DNA of 64,000 nt from Cercophora sp. LCS_1 (taxonomy: Eukaryota; Ascomycota; Sordariomycetes; Sordariales; Lasiosphaeriaceae). The position numbers and the translations under genes were made by a program. Below, piece by piece: positions 43,398 through 54,493 of the stretch. The notes under the pieces were generated by a model. That model worked only from the letters and a program-made list of their open reading frames with translations. It had not been told where the DNA came from and did no database searches. Position 1 is the stretch's first letter; each line of letters starts with the position of its first letter. The DNA is taken from the NCBI GenBank assembly GCA_036250225.1, contig JAPZLL010000004.1:434001-498000 (forward strand). The letters are read 5' to 3'.

Positions 43398-45351
43398 ATG
43401 GCTGACAACCACGCAAAACAAGATATTGATGATGAGATCATGCCGTCTTGCGTCCAAGTGGAAGATGTGGACGAATCAGCGCCCCTTCTCGCCTGTCAAC
43501 AAGCAAAGCCGGCCTACGTGACATTCCCAGAGCCTCTCCATGAGGACTCGTGGAAGCCATCCGCCGGCTTCTGGTGGATAGAAGTTGGTAAGCGACAGAT
43601 CACCAAACACAGGCTTTTCCGGTAGCTGACCGTGAAAGCTCTCTGGGCCAACGTCTTTCTGTCCGGATTCGACGGCACGATTACAGCTTCAACTTACGCC
43701 GCCATCAGCTCCGACTTCAACGCCGCAAACAACGCGGCATGGCTGACAACATCTTACCTGATTACTAGCACAGCCTTCCAGCCCTTGTATGGCCGCTTTT
43801 CCGACCTATTTGGGAGGCGTGCTTGTTTCTTCATCTCGACCATCACCTTCATGATCGGCTGCTTCGGCTGCTCAGTAGCTCGAAGCATGATCGAGCTCGA
43901 TCTCATGCGGGCTTTGACGGGATTTGGCGGCGGAGGTCTGATAACCATGGGTGCGTGGGCTCCCACAGAACAGCCGCCGCAAGAGGCACTCGCTGACCCC
44001 CAGTACAGCCACTGTCATCAACTCGGACATGATCCCCTTCAAACGAAGAGGCTTGTATCAGGCCATGCAAAACATCCTTGTGGGCTTCGGTGCCGTGCTT
44101 GGGGCTTCTCTCGGGGGCGTCATCGTTGACAGTATCGGCTGGCGCTGGTGCTTCCTTCTCCAGGTCCCCGTCTCGGTTTTTGCTCTCATTGTGGGCTACA
44201 ACGTGCTGGAAAACCCTGAGCACACTGTGATGAAGTTGCACCCCAAAAACCGGCTCCGTTCCGCCCTTCGACATGTGGACCTGTCCGGAGCCCTGCTGCT
44301 CGTCGTCGGCCTGGTGGTGCAGCTGCTGGCTTTAAGCCTCGGTGGAAACGAATATTCCTGGGGCAGTGGGCCAGTCGTTGGGACTCTGATCGCAAGCGCA
44401 TTATTGCTGTTTGCCTTTGTCTTTGTCGAAGCCAAGACTCGAGCAATTCCCATGATCCCGCTTCGAATGCTCAAGGGCTGGCAACCAATTGTTGTCCAAC
44501 TGACCAACGTCTTCGTTGGCATGGCTTCGTATGCCGTGAGTATCGCCCCCAAACCCCTCCCAAATCCTTATTGCTGATACAAGGCAGTACATGTTCATGA
44601 TCCCGTTGTATTTCCAGGCCGTTCGTGGTGATTCCCCATCCACTGCCGGCATGCGTCTGATTGTCCCGGCCCTGGCAACGCCCGTCGGCGGAGTGATCGC
44701 AGGGACAATGATGCAAAAGGGCTTCCCATTGTGTATGAACGTCCGCATCGGGACGGCCCTGATGCTCCTCGGAAACGCCTTGGCTTGTATGTTGGGGTCG
44801 GGAGTAAATCGGTGGCTGGAATTCGTGTATCTCGTGCCTGCGAACCTCGGGCTCGGCCTAACAAACCCCAGTGTGCTGTTTAGCTTCGTGTCTCTCTTTG
44901 AGCACAGAGGTATGGAACCTTTTGCCTCTGCGAGACCGAATTGGGCTGACTCACCTCTTTCAGAACAAGCAGTAGCTACATCCACGGTCTACCTGATTCG
45001 TTCTATGGGAACCATCTATGGTGTCACTGTCACCTCGGCAATCGTGCAGAATGTGTTGATCTCCAGATTGCCGGAAACACTAGGAGCGGATGCAACAGAT
45101 GAGGTAAGGCTCCCATCTTCTGGACATCCGGTCGCGGTTGTCGTGGCTGACATTTTCTGGACCAGCTGATCGACAAGCTGAGGAAATCGGTTTTTGCGCT
45201 TCGGGAACTCGAACCAGCCGTCGAGATGGCTGTACGCGCACTGTACGGCGACGCATTGAGGATAGCCTTTGCGGCATCGAGTGCATTTGCGTTGCTGGCC
45301 TTTATCTTTTCTTGGGCTCACCGGACGGGCGCCATGCAGCGAAAAGGTTGA
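43398..45351 (+). CDS. MFS transporter, DHA2 type (drug or basic amino acid:H+ antiporter)
   Basis: Spliced: 43398-43587, 43639-43950, 44009-44535, 44588-44909, 44964-45103, 45166-45351; 558 aa. All introns are GT-AG, 51-62 nt. The first helix starts ALWANVFLSGFDGTITAS. Loop 2-3 has PLYGRFSDLFGRR (MFS signature) and motif C appears as LGASLGGVIVDSIGWRWCF. About 14 helices make it a DHA2 member; the AWLTTSYLIT and INSDMIPFKRRGLYQAMQN phrases recall vacuolar basic amino-acid (VBA-like) and multidrug exporters. The direction of transport and substrate cannot be read from sequence. Confidence 0.9.
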
Positions 45352-46094
45352 GGCGTTCGGCTGGGAGGGGTGACTTCGTGCTTCCACAGGTTGGATGACG
45401 ACGCGGTATAGCCATCATGGTGCGCAGTTTCCGCCAGAGGTTGGACGTTGGAACGAGTGCTGTGCATTGGGATCGTCGACAAATCCCACAGCGGAGAGGG
45501 TTGTGGGTGTGTATGATTGAAACGCCTTGGATGATAGAAATGTCGTAATGAAGCATTTGCCGTTCTGGATGGTTGTTCTGTCTTGTGTGATATGACGATG
45601 GAAACGAAGAACGATGGACCTTTGATGGGGAGCTTTAGGGATGAAAGGGGGCAGGTGCGAGGTGGTGTTTCGCCCTGGTTCGTTTGTCGTCAGCCAGCCG
45701 AAAATGGCGTGCGCGCGGGCAAGCTCGCAACAGCCGCTGAGTGAGACAGGTCCCCCACGAGCCACGGTCAAGCACAAGTGACCAAATACGGAGGGAACTC
45801 AATCAATTTTTATCGCTTGCACTTTAAGGGCTCATCATGAAAAATGTCAGCCAAAGCAAAAGATTGTCATGACTGGACGTGGTGAAGTTGTGTGACCCTA
45901 ACCCTGCTTCGCACGGTCAACCCCTGTTGTTTTGATCAACCCGGTTTTGTAGCCTCAGGCACCAACAGACCCCGCCAAAACTTCGCCAGAAGGAACCCCG
46001 CAGGTGAGGAGTCAGCGCACCTAACCTAGACATAAGGTGCTTCCCCGACCCAATTTTCCACCAACCGACTACGGCTCAGGTCCACTTGAGCAAG
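45352..46094. other. Intergenic, 0.74 kb
   Basis: Between the MFS gene and tRNA-Asp. Contains CCCTAACCCT near 45895-45904, too short to count as a telomere-like array. Confidence 0.45.
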
Positions 46095-46174
46095 TCTTCC
46101 GTAGTATAGTGGTCAGTATGTGAGCTTGTCATGAGACTTCGCTCGAGACCCGGGTTCAATTCCCGGCGGGAGAG
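46095..46174 (+). tRNA. tRNA-Asp (GTC) with 8-nt intron
   Basis: The acceptor TCTTCCG pairs with CGGGAGA, discriminator G. The D arm has TAGTGGTCAG. The anticodon stem TGAGC pairs with GCTCG around the loop TTGTCA, giving anticodon GTC. About 8 nt (TGAGACTT) interrupt after position 37, the standard place for tRNA introns. The T arm CCGGG-TTCAATT-CCCGG is perfect. A T12 run follows at 46187. Confidence 0.93.
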
Positions 46175-46175
46175 A

Positions 46176-47290
46176 TCATATTTGTCTTTTTTTTTTTTGC
46201 GTTGCTCCCATCCTTATCGTCGTCCTTATCGGAATGTCGTAATCTTTCCGAAGTTGCCAGACACGCCCCAGATTCCCCTCCCGCAAACAACTGAGCTGCA
46301 CGATCTGCGAATGGTCGACGAAGAGGTTCACATCGACACCACACTCGCGCACATACCAATTGAAGACTTTTGGGTCGGCTGCTTCAAACATGACTTTTTC
46401 CTTAGGCAGGTCCCGCAGGATTTGCTAGATGACATCGGTGCGCCACTTGGTCACGTTCTCGGTGATGCCCTCACTTTCAATCATGATGCGCTCAACACCG
46501 CCCTCGCCGATGAATCTCTTGCTAAAGTTCACCACCTTTGACGGATCGGATGTGCCCATGCTTTCCAACTCGGCTACCTCGGTATCGCCGCCGGCGCCAA
46601 ACTGGATTCCGATCTCGGGCTTCCGGTGGGATCGACAGAAATCCGCGTAATATCTCAATGATGTCATGTCCAAGGATTTGCACTTGTTCAGGTAGCGGTC
46701 CACGGCTGTTTTGGCGTCTGATTGAGTGAGGATATACTCGACCCAACCGCCCTGATCCTGTGTCAGCCACGTTCGCCGAGCCGAGAAGCCAAGATTGACT
46801 CACCGTTGACACATACATCGTATTCATGTGCCAGGTCAATCAACTCACGCAACTTGTCTTCCAGGAACAGAGAGGAAGAAGAGCCGCCAGCAAACTTGAG
46901 ACCATCGGCGTGATGACCCATCCTGCAGCCAGGCCAGCTTTGAGTGGCGGTTGAGAGGCGCAGTCGAACGTTTCAAGGACATCCTGAGGATACCGCTTCC
47001 CCCATGGGAAAATAGTATGGTCGGCGGATTTCGGTGGCGCCGATCTTTCTCGCCTTTGGCGGTCGGGTGTTGCGTCGAATGAATCCAAACCCTTTCTCAT
47101 CCTCCAACAAGATCTTTGGCCCCTTGGTTGGGGTGGAGGAGGAAGCAGAAGCGTCGGTTTGGCGGGATGTGGAAAGGGTTCTGAGGCGGGTGATGGTCGC
47201 CGCGGACGTCGGGGTCACTGCATCTGCTCCTCGACATGCAACTCCTCGGATCGGGGAGGGCAAGGTGAGACTCGGCAAAAATTGAGGGAG
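46176..47290 (-). pseudogene. Decayed phosphosulfolactate-synthase-like (ComA family) gene
   Basis: Family phrases occur in order on the minus strand: GATEIRRPYYFPMG, RYPQDVLET, HADGLKFAGGSSSLF, ELIDLAHEYD, GGWVEYILTQ, PEIGIQFGAGGD, IMIESEGITENVTKWRTDVI, EKVMFEAADPKVFNWYV and LFVDHSQIVQLSCL. This is the ComA-type TIM barrel ((2R)-phospho-3-sulfolactate synthase in archaea; role in fungi unclear). Lesions: one extra G in the run at 46999-47003 shifts frame after FPMG, and an in-frame TAG at 46425-46427 cuts the conserved DVI-x-QIL region. An intron at 46923-46969 (47 nt) restores frame for its junction; the next junction has an ambiguous phase. No convincing ATG precedes the first exon. At least two independent lesions argue for a pseudogene over a base-calling slip. 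Confidence 0.72.
46187..46198 (+). terminator. Pol III terminator of tRNA-Asp
   Basis: Twelve T residues, 12 nt past the tRNA 3' end. The same bases read on the minus strand encode the Lys-rich last codons of the ComA-like pseudogene. Confidence 0.85.
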
Positions 47291-47611
47291 GCCGTTTGTT
47301 GGGCACAGCTGTCTCTCATGTAAGCATGAGCAAGACGGAGAGAAGGCAACCACGCAGAACAACGGAGCAATCGGTCACCAATCAACAAAAGCAGTGCGTC
47401 AATACATTTAATTGATAACGCCGCTAATGTCAAACTAGACGTACAAGCCCTTGTTCCAATGTCCAATGTCCCAAGCCATCCAATTCCAACCAAAACCCCA
47501 ACTCCAAAATCCAAGAACCCTGCCCTGCCATGTCCAACCTTGTCATCAACTCATACGCATCCAATCCAAACCAATGCCTGTTCTCCAACCCTACTATGCC
47601 GACATCCCAAA
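47291..47611. other. Intergenic, 0.32 kb
   Basis: Between the ComA-like pseudogene and the 3' end of the MARVEL-like gene. Nothing seen. Confidence 0.35.
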
Positions 47612-48551
47612 TCAAGGAGCCTCTTTAAGTGGTGTCTGGTCAGTAACAGGATACGTCGGCGGAGGTGGCGTTGACTGAGGAGTCGGATACATCTCCGACG
47701 ACTTTATGCCTGGAGGGTGAAAGACAGGCAGTGGTGTTTGGACAAGGCCGTACGGCTGCGGCGGGTAGTACATTTGCTGCGGCGGGAGATGTTGTTGCTG
47801 GTAAGCTTGTCCCTGGTCGAACTGTGGTTGAGCCGGCGGGTATGCGGAGTACACGGGCTGCATCGGCACGCCGGGATTGGCCAAGACAAAAACCTTTTTG
47901 CGGTTTCGCACATTGGTCTCGTAGCATGCGATGACGAATGTTGTGAAGTGGAGGATGCTTCGATTCCTCTGTTAAGCATTTGATGGCTGCAAGTTTTCTG
48001 GGGGAGGACCACTCACACGAGAACAGCGCAAATCCCAAGCATTGCCTGTCCCTTACCGGCTATTTCCCTGGCTGAGTAGTACGCATCGTTGTACAAGTCA
48101 TCGTACGACGAGAAGTAGCTGTACGAGCCGATCGCCGACGATGCCAGGCCAAGAAACCACAGTGCAACACAGACGCATACCAGTGCCAGCCAGAGCAAGA
48201 GATCAAGGGCGACGTTGGCGCCGGGGTGGATGCCGCGGTGGCCGCCCCTCGTCACGATGCAGATCCCTTCGGCGACGTTCCATGCTAAAGAGACGAAGCC
48301 CTGACGAACCGAGCCGTTCATTAGTCCTCCATGTTCAAAACTCTCAATCAGCACATAACAGAGCAAACAAAACACACCGGTGGTCCCACAACCAGGAACG
48401 GCAACGACGAAAGAAACGATGTCGCCAGTGACCCAGCCAGGCCAAGAAGCGCAATGCCAAAAATGATCATGACGCCCCGAAGACCAAGCTTGGATATCCA
48501 CATCCCCTTGGGGGAGACATGCGGTGGAGCGGCGGGCTTGCCAGTTTCCAT
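47612..48551 (-). CDS. MARVEL-like tetraspan membrane protein
   Basis: Spliced on the minus strand: 48378-48551, 48019-48300, 47612-47968; 270 aa, two introns of 77 and 50 nt. Four membrane helices are spaced as in fungal MARVEL-domain proteins: LGLRGVMIIFGIALLGLAGS, GFVSLAWNVAEGICI, VALDLLLWLALVCVCVALW and AGKGQAMLGICAVL. A WNVAEG-type helix 2 and a Ser/Tyr-rich loop (GSYSYFSSYDDLYNDAYYS) are present. The cytosolic tail is Pro/Gln/Tyr-rich (QQHLPPQQMYYPPQPYG). Such proteins sit in plasma-membrane domains or vesicles. Confidence 0.8.
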
Positions 48552-49766
48552 TTCGATGTCCGGCGGAGAATGAAACGAACGACAGCAGACAAAGAGAGGC
48601 AAGCAGAACCGTGAGAACCCTAGGAAGTCAAGTCAATCAAATCCGGGGCATCATCGACTTTTTACATCAAGTCCTCCTAATAACCCCCAAAGTCCAGAAC
48701 CTCAGCCCGACGGCTGAGATTCGTACCCCTGAATAAAAGGGGAAAGTGGCGCTCAATATCGAGGCTCTTCGGCAAGCCCCATGGCTTCTTTTCGTCGCCG
48801 AATCTTTGCAACGTGGCTGTGATAACCGACGAGGCTTACGGCGCCTATCGGGAATTACCTATCACCCCCGTGGTGGCTTGGTCTGGAGACTTTTTTCAGC
48901 CCTAGACCGATCGGGTCTGACCTAACAGCGTGGGGGCGTTTTTGGGGTGTGGTCCAACAATGCAATTGTTAGGGAGGTGTGTCGAGATGGCTGGCGGAAC
49001 GGGGTCAAAGAGCCAGCCACATTGTTCAGCTGCGTGCCGTGAAACAGTTACCAAAATGGCCAGGACTTTCAGGGGTTCCAATTCGATGTCGGAAGCTCAA
49101 TGAGAGCATGAGCAGCCCGGAATATTTACGGCTGGTTCCGGGCTGCGTAGGAAGAGACCTAATTATGTAGATATGCTCGACCTACCGGTACGATGGAAGG
49201 CCTTAATTTCGCCTCCATGCACCTTTGTAGAACTCTACAAGCACTAAAGGTCGTGGTCATGTGCATCTTCAACCGTCTTGAAATCCACATCACCCACCAT
49301 CTCGTAGTCGCCCTGTGTCCGTCCTACGCTGTATCTCACGGGTGCTAGTGAACACAAAGTAAGCCGTTTCAAGATGCTCCATGTGATGATGTGTAGGTCA
49401 AATCTTGTTTCGGCATGAGAGAAAACTCAAACTTAGAATGAGGAGACCAGAACGAAGCCCCGCCGATGAATTCCTAGTAAAAAACCAATTACATAGTTCC
49501 TGATTCCAAATTGGGCCCTTTCCTTGATGCTAATCCTTACCCAAAAAGTCCTGTAAAAATTCTTGCCTGACGCCGCGTTGTTTCGAACCTAACTCCCACA
49601 TGTCAATCCGGCAGCGTTAATTCATTGCACGCAGTGAATGTTCCCTGCCCATCTCATCTGCGGCCGCCGCGACTGGCTCTCCTCTCCGCCAGTCGACTGT
49701 TGGCTCGACCAACCCAGTCGCTGTTTAAGGAAAATTCATCCGTTGAAGTGACTAGTTCAAATCAGT
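48552..49766. other. Intergenic, 1.2 kb
   Basis: AT-richer than its surroundings. No gene or repeat recognised. Confidence 0.45.
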
Positions 49767-50651
49767 CTAATGTTCCTTTGTAAGAAGGGTTAGGGATCGC
49801 TTACCCCTGTGTCCATACAGCCTTATTATCTCATCCATCGTGTAAGATCGCGCGTCGTGTCCTCGGCACGTCTTGTCGTTCTGGAAATGGTCAATCGCCG
49901 GAGACTCTTGAAATCCCGCGATTCCCGCGAGGGGGTTGACCGAGAATTTGGTCTTGTCGCATCGCAGCACAAACCAGCCAGGGCCAAGTGAAGGATACGC
50001 AAAGATGAATTCCTCGCCGTCGACATCCCGGCTGCTGACGTCTGCGTTTTCCGTTCTGACAAAGGACGGAGTGGGGCTGGTCATCTTTGGCTTTTTACGG
50101 GCCGTCATAGGGCTGTTGTTTGCACTTGTGCGTTTGGCCTGGATTGGCACGGCCGTGGTTAGTTGGGCTAGTGTAGTGGGACTGAGACTTACCATGAGCC
50201 CCAGCTTCTTGACCGGTTCGCCGGTGGCCGATGTCGACAACGACAGACTGGGCTTCTCCGTCGAGGCTTCGAACGACGGCGCACATTCAGCAATGGGCGT
50301 CGCCAGCGGCGTCTCAATGCATCGTCTGTTGCCGGCGTCTGATCGACAGCCAAGTCGCTCGAAGATGGCGTGGTAGGACGGCGGCGTGATGTTTTCCATA
50401 TCGGGGCCAATGACTTGGCGGGCGCGGTCTTCGCCCTCGACCGTCCTGAGGGTTGCAAAAATGATGCGTCTTCGCCGGTCAAAGGTCGACATGGCGCGCT
50501 GAATGGTGTCCCATGCCTCCTTGATGGTCTTGTCGTGGGCATCGCACTCGCGGTGCAGCTCGGTCGCAATCCTATCCTTGAGCTGCCGGATCGCCGCCTC
50601 CCGCAGCTCGTCAGCAAACTGCTGATCGATCTTGGCCTCTTCATCCGCCAT
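49767..50651 (-). CDS. Conserved fungal protein of unknown function, in-frame intron
   Basis: Exons 50193-50651 and 49767-50138; 276 aa when spliced, 294 aa if the intron is retained. The intron (50139-50192, 54 nt) has GTAAGT, a CTAAC branch site and CAG, and its length is a multiple of three with no stop, so retention also gives an open frame. The N-terminal half is helical and charged (KDRIATELHRECDAHDKTIKEAWDTIQRAM). The middle is low-complexity with a basic patch (ARKKPKM), possibly nuclear. The C-terminal part reads EEFIFAYPSLGPGWFVLRCD...HFQNDKTCRGHD...EIIRLYGHRGKR, a Cys/His-containing module I have seen only in uncharacterised fungal proteins. Confidence 0.75.
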   Translation of the reverse strand: MADEEAKIDQQFADELREAAIRQLKDRIATELHRECDAHDKTIKEAWDTIQRAMSTFDRRRRIIFATLRTVEGEDRARQVIGPDMENITPPSYHAIFERLGCRSDAGNRRCIETPLATPIAECAPSFEASTEKPSLSLSTSATGEPVKKLGLMVSLSPTTLAQLTTAVPIQAKRTSANNSPMTARKKPKMTSPTPSFVRTENADVSSRDVDGEEFIFAYPSLGPGWFVLRCDKTKFSVNPLAGIAGFQESPAIDHFQNDKTCRGHDARSYTMDEIIRLYGHRGKRSLTLLTKEH

Positions 50652-51485
50652 GATTGGGACGAGAGATGAGCGAGGTTGCGCTCAACGCGAGTGCCGAGAG
50701 TGTGATGTTTGTCGTTCAGTTCAGATGAGATGTCGCCCAGGCCCCAGTTTTTTTTTTGACGTCTTGGCGGAACTGGGATGCCTTGGAGCTGCGACCTGCG
50801 AACGGCTGTCAGCCAATCGACCGCCGCCACAGCGTGTGGGCAGGGGCTGGCCACTCGTCGGCGGTGACTAGGCCTTGTTGGCGCCTGCTTCTCCTGGATC
50901 CATGCGTCGGGGGGGGGGGAAGTCGGCGACAGCCAAATGGAATGCCTTCCTGCGTGTGACGGGTGGCCATGGGTGTGGCAGCGAGACGGAAGTTCGTTTG
51001 CATGTGGAGCCCAAGCTCCGCGCCCAACCGTCTGAGTTGAGGGGTAGAGAGAGTAAATCAATTGGCTGGCTACCGTCCCGCCGTCCAGCTTCCTGGAAGC
51101 TTCTCTTTTCGAGTGCTGACCTCGAGTGACATCACTTTAGCGTCATAGTTTCACGTGATGCTGAACTGGTTGGTCTTCGACAAGACTCGGGACAGGACCC
51201 GATACCCGGTGGCTTGGGTGGCATGTCACAGCGTCAAAGCCCCGCATTCTCACTCGAGTCCCGCCAAATTTTGCGGCACCCGACGAATCCGATTTCCCGT
51301 TCTTCCCGCATCACCACGGATGCAACACAATTGAGAGTATATGCAAATAATTTCATGATATGTACTGACAAAGGAGATATTATACAGTGTCTCGTGGTTC
51401 TATGCAGCACCCCTTTTCGTCGTTTCTTTTTTAACCCCTTTTCGTCGTTTCTTTTTATGCATCATTCGGCCTGAGATCATGCCAA
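50652..51485. other. Intergenic, 0.83 kb, with a 25-bp tandem duplication
   Basis: Holds an 11-G run at 50909-50919 and an exact two-copy tandem repeat of period 25 bp at 51409-51457 (core ACCCCTTTTCGTCGTTTC), just beyond the stop codon of the KDEL gene. No gene seen. Confidence 0.6.
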
Positions 51486-52310
51486 TCACAGCTCGTCCTT
51501 GGCGGCCTCCTCGCCCTTTGCCTCCTCCTTTGCCTTCTCAGTCTTGTCCTCGGGCTTTGCCTTGAGTGTCTGGGCCTTGATGGTGAACTCAATGTCACGC
51601 AGGCCGCTGTCTCTCTTGGCCCGTGACTTCTTGATGGGGTAGGCGATGACGCCGCCGTCGGCGAGTGTGGCGCTGTACTTTGTGATGTCCAGGAGTGCGT
51701 CGGCGCACCCGCTGTCCTCGGCGACAAACAGAGGGAGGATCTCGTACAGTGCGCCGGGGGCGAAGAGGACCGTCTTCTCGGCGTCTGTGGTGCGCAGCTC
51801 GACCGGGATGGGACCTTCGGGCGGCGGCGCTGTGTCGGAAACCTTGGCGTCCTTCGTGGGCTTCTGGTAGACGGCAAACAGGCCCTTCTTGTCCGTCTTG
51901 GCACGGTCCTGCTCCTCAATCCACTCGCGCACCTTGATGGGCAGGTCGGTGTACTCCATTTGCAGGAGATTGCGATCGTAGCCGTGAGGGTCGATGCCGT
52001 CCCAGCTGCCCGGGTACCTAAGTTCGGCAAAGATCTTCTTGAGCGCGTTCATGTACGGGTTGAGGCCGTGTGGCGGCTCCTCCGACAGGTCGTCGAGCAG
52101 GAATTCCTTGGCCTGGAACGTCTTCTCGGCTGTGCAGGGAGCCTCAAACTTGGAGAGCTCGCGCTCGAGGGCAAACGGGTTGCCCCATTTCCAGCTGCTG
52201 ATGCGCTCGGGCTTTCCTGGCGGGCGCGGAGGCTTTCCGGGGCCGTTGGGGCCAAGGGCGGAGGCGGCAGACACCAGGCATGCGGCCGAAAGCCACGACT
52301 CGAGCTTCAT
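51486..52310 (-). CDS. Secretory-pathway protein with C-terminal KDEL (ER-resident), unknown function
   Basis: 274 aa, single exon. Signal peptide MKLESWLSAACLVSAASA, then a Pro/Gly linker and WKWGNPFALERELSKFEAPCTAEKTFQAKEFL. The middle contains YMNALKKIFAELRYPGSWDGIDPHGYDRNLLQMEY. The C-terminus is a Lys/Glu/Ala-rich acidic helix ending exactly in KDEL before the stop, the ER-retrieval signal read by Erd2 receptors. Signal peptide plus KDEL place it in the ER lumen. Its fold is not one I recognise; a folding or glycan-processing role is plausible from location only. Confidence 0.82.
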   Translation of the reverse strand: MKLESWLSAACLVSAASALGPNGPGKPPRPPGKPERISSWKWGNPFALERELSKFEAPCTAEKTFQAKEFLLDDLSEEPPHGLNPYMNALKKIFAELRYPGSWDGIDPHGYDRNLLQMEYTDLPIKVREWIEEQDRAKTDKKGLFAVYQKPTKDAKVSDTAPPPEGPIPVELRTTDAEKTVLFAPGALYEILPLFVAEDSGCADALLDITKYSATLADGGVIAYPIKKSRAKRDSGLRDIEFTIKAQTLKAKPEDKTEKAKEEAKGEEAAKDEL

Positions 52311-53207
52311 GGTGGCGACTGGTCGATCGGGGTGTCAATTGGGAGAAAAGAGACGAGGTGAGGGGGAGAGAAGCAGAAGCAGCGGGCGAGCTTGGTCGCC
52401 ATGGTAAATATTTAATGCTCGCGAAACCGAGAAAAAGCGCTGCGCTGTCCTCCGGAGTCGCCTTCCGAATTTCCTCATTTGATGATGGTCCGTTGTCGAT
52501 TGGAGATTTGGGGTTCATGCGAAGCGATGCGGGGAAGGTGCCGCCGAGTTTGTGGGGTCGCTACATTCCTTGGCATTGATTCAGATGTAACTCTATCACA
52601 AACACTTCTCCAACACTCATCGTCCCTCACCCATTGGAGGAAATGACATTCACTCAATCTATTGCCGCTGCCGCCCGACTCCGTAAAGTATTCCGTAGCA
52701 CTCGCAAACCGTATGGTTGGCTCCAACAATGCGCCTCATCCCACTCCGACCGGGAATCGCTGTGGGGACATGTAACATCGCTCTTTCCGCCCAGAAGCCA
52801 TCGCCCTGGCCTTTGAACAGGTAACGCCCGCCTGTTGTACTGATTCATATTCTAACTTAAGCGTTAGTCGGGCAGGAAATCTCGATTCTGACCACAGCTG
52901 TTATCCTACCTTTTATCCTACCTTTTGACCTTCCTTATCGCACGATGGTGGTACCCTACCAAGCCCTTCATCATGGTCAGAGAAGACATGACTCCCATTG
53001 TTGGTTCGAGGGTGGCTATTTGCTTCGTATTCTCAGGACAGAAAATGAATGGGGCGCATGTTTCCACTCAATCTATTCGATTCCCAACTGTTTGGATTGT
53101 CCGACAGGAAGTGCTATCAGATTCTCTCTCGTACCCACGCCGAACCCCGTCCCTTGTTAGGTACAATAGGTACCAAGGCTTGTCCTTCTCTGCATACCCG
53201 CTACCGC
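52311..53207. other. Intergenic, 0.9 kb
   Basis: Between two minus-strand genes. No gene or repeat seen. Confidence 0.45.
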
Positions 53208-54493
53208 TCAATTCGACATCTTAAAGGTAATCTCAGTACATCCACCTTGCGCCCAATTCGGCGACGAAAGGTACATATATGCACCACAATTCCACATCCT
53301 GGTAAACCCCTTGCTCGGCGCCGTGCAAGTCACCACGCCATTCTCGTCAACATTGCAGGTGACCGGAATATCGCCCCTGGTCGTAACGGTCTCGTCCGTC
53401 CCAAGACCGAGAACGCCAACATGTGAGCTCGCGGATCGCAGGATCCACTTCATGCTCGGGTTGGAGTTCAACGTTGGCTGGCCGCTGGGTGTCGGCAGGT
53501 TGAACTTGGCGCCGACGCTGACGCCTTGATTATTGAGGTCGTACTGGATGTAATCGGACACAACGGTTAGGTATCTTCCCGTACGGGGACCGTTGCCAAG
53601 GACAACGTATGAGGTGGCGGTAGGTGGGGCCACGATGGAGGTCGCCGTTGTCGTGGCCTCCCAGATTCCGGTGGTGGTTGTCGTGATTGTGGTGATGGCG
53701 GGCTCGACGATGGTGGTGGGGACGACGAGGGTGGAAACGGTCACTGAGACGGAGGGGACGGCGCTGCTCTCTTCAACAGTAACGACGGATATCGTCGCCG
53801 ATGCGATCTCGGTCACTGTGCTGGTGCTCTCGACGGCGAAGATGCAGGCGCAGGCGGAGGAGTGCTCTTCAAGGGTGGGACAGTTGGAAGCGATGGGGTA
53901 GGCGGTCGAGGACGGGGCTTGAGAAGTGGAAGATGAAGCGGGGGCGGACGCCGAGGCTGAGACTGAGGCAGAGGCAGAGGCAGAGGCAGAGGCACTGCTG
54001 GCAACGGAAGACGAAACCCCTGCGGAGGAAACTGGGAGGGACGAAGTCGCGCTAGGCTTGCGGCAGCCACGTCTCTTGTGCGCCCCACGCTTCTTGACGT
54101 GTTGAGCAGTCACCACCGCTGTCTGAGTTGCGACACGGGTCGCTGAGTACTCGGAGACTGTCTTGACGACGTTGAAGTACGATGTCGAGGTTTCGATGGA
54201 AGTTTCAGGGGTGGTGCTGACCGAGACGATGATGTCGGTGTAGGGAACGGTGGTTGTGGTGGTGGAAAAGATGACTTCAACCGAGGGCATCCTATCACTT
54301 GTCAGCATCAACTTCAACCACAACCCCGAGGATTTCCTTACACCGTAGAAACAGTTGGCGCTCCGAACAAGGAGGTGCAGGCGGCATACTGAGCAACTGG
54401 GTTGCTGTCAATGCTACCAATGACCTGCGACAAACACTGGTTCACAGTGCAGACAGGGTCATACACGTTAAACAGGATAGGCACAGTCGGCAT
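53208..54493 (-). CDS. Ser/Thr-rich mucin-like extracellular protein
   Basis: Spliced on the minus strand: 54342-54493 and 53208-54291; 411 aa if the ATG at 54493 is used. The intron is 50 nt, GT-AG. The first exon encodes VYDPVCTVNQCLSQVIGSIDSNPVAQYAACTSLFG, a 3-Cys module. A long Ser/Thr/Ala/Val-rich, highly O-glycosylatable region follows, with a basic cluster (KKRGAHKRRGCRK) and an (AS)n array. The C-terminal 150 residues form a globular domain (GPRTGRYLTVVSDYIQYDLNNQG...WNCGAYMYLSSPNWAQGGC). No signal peptide is visible at this ATG, so a further upstream exon is likely. Probably a cell-wall or secreted protein. Confidence 0.7.

Noticed and set aside
45895..45904. Telomere-like CCCTAACCCT
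   Set aside because: Less than two units; expected by chance in 64 kb.
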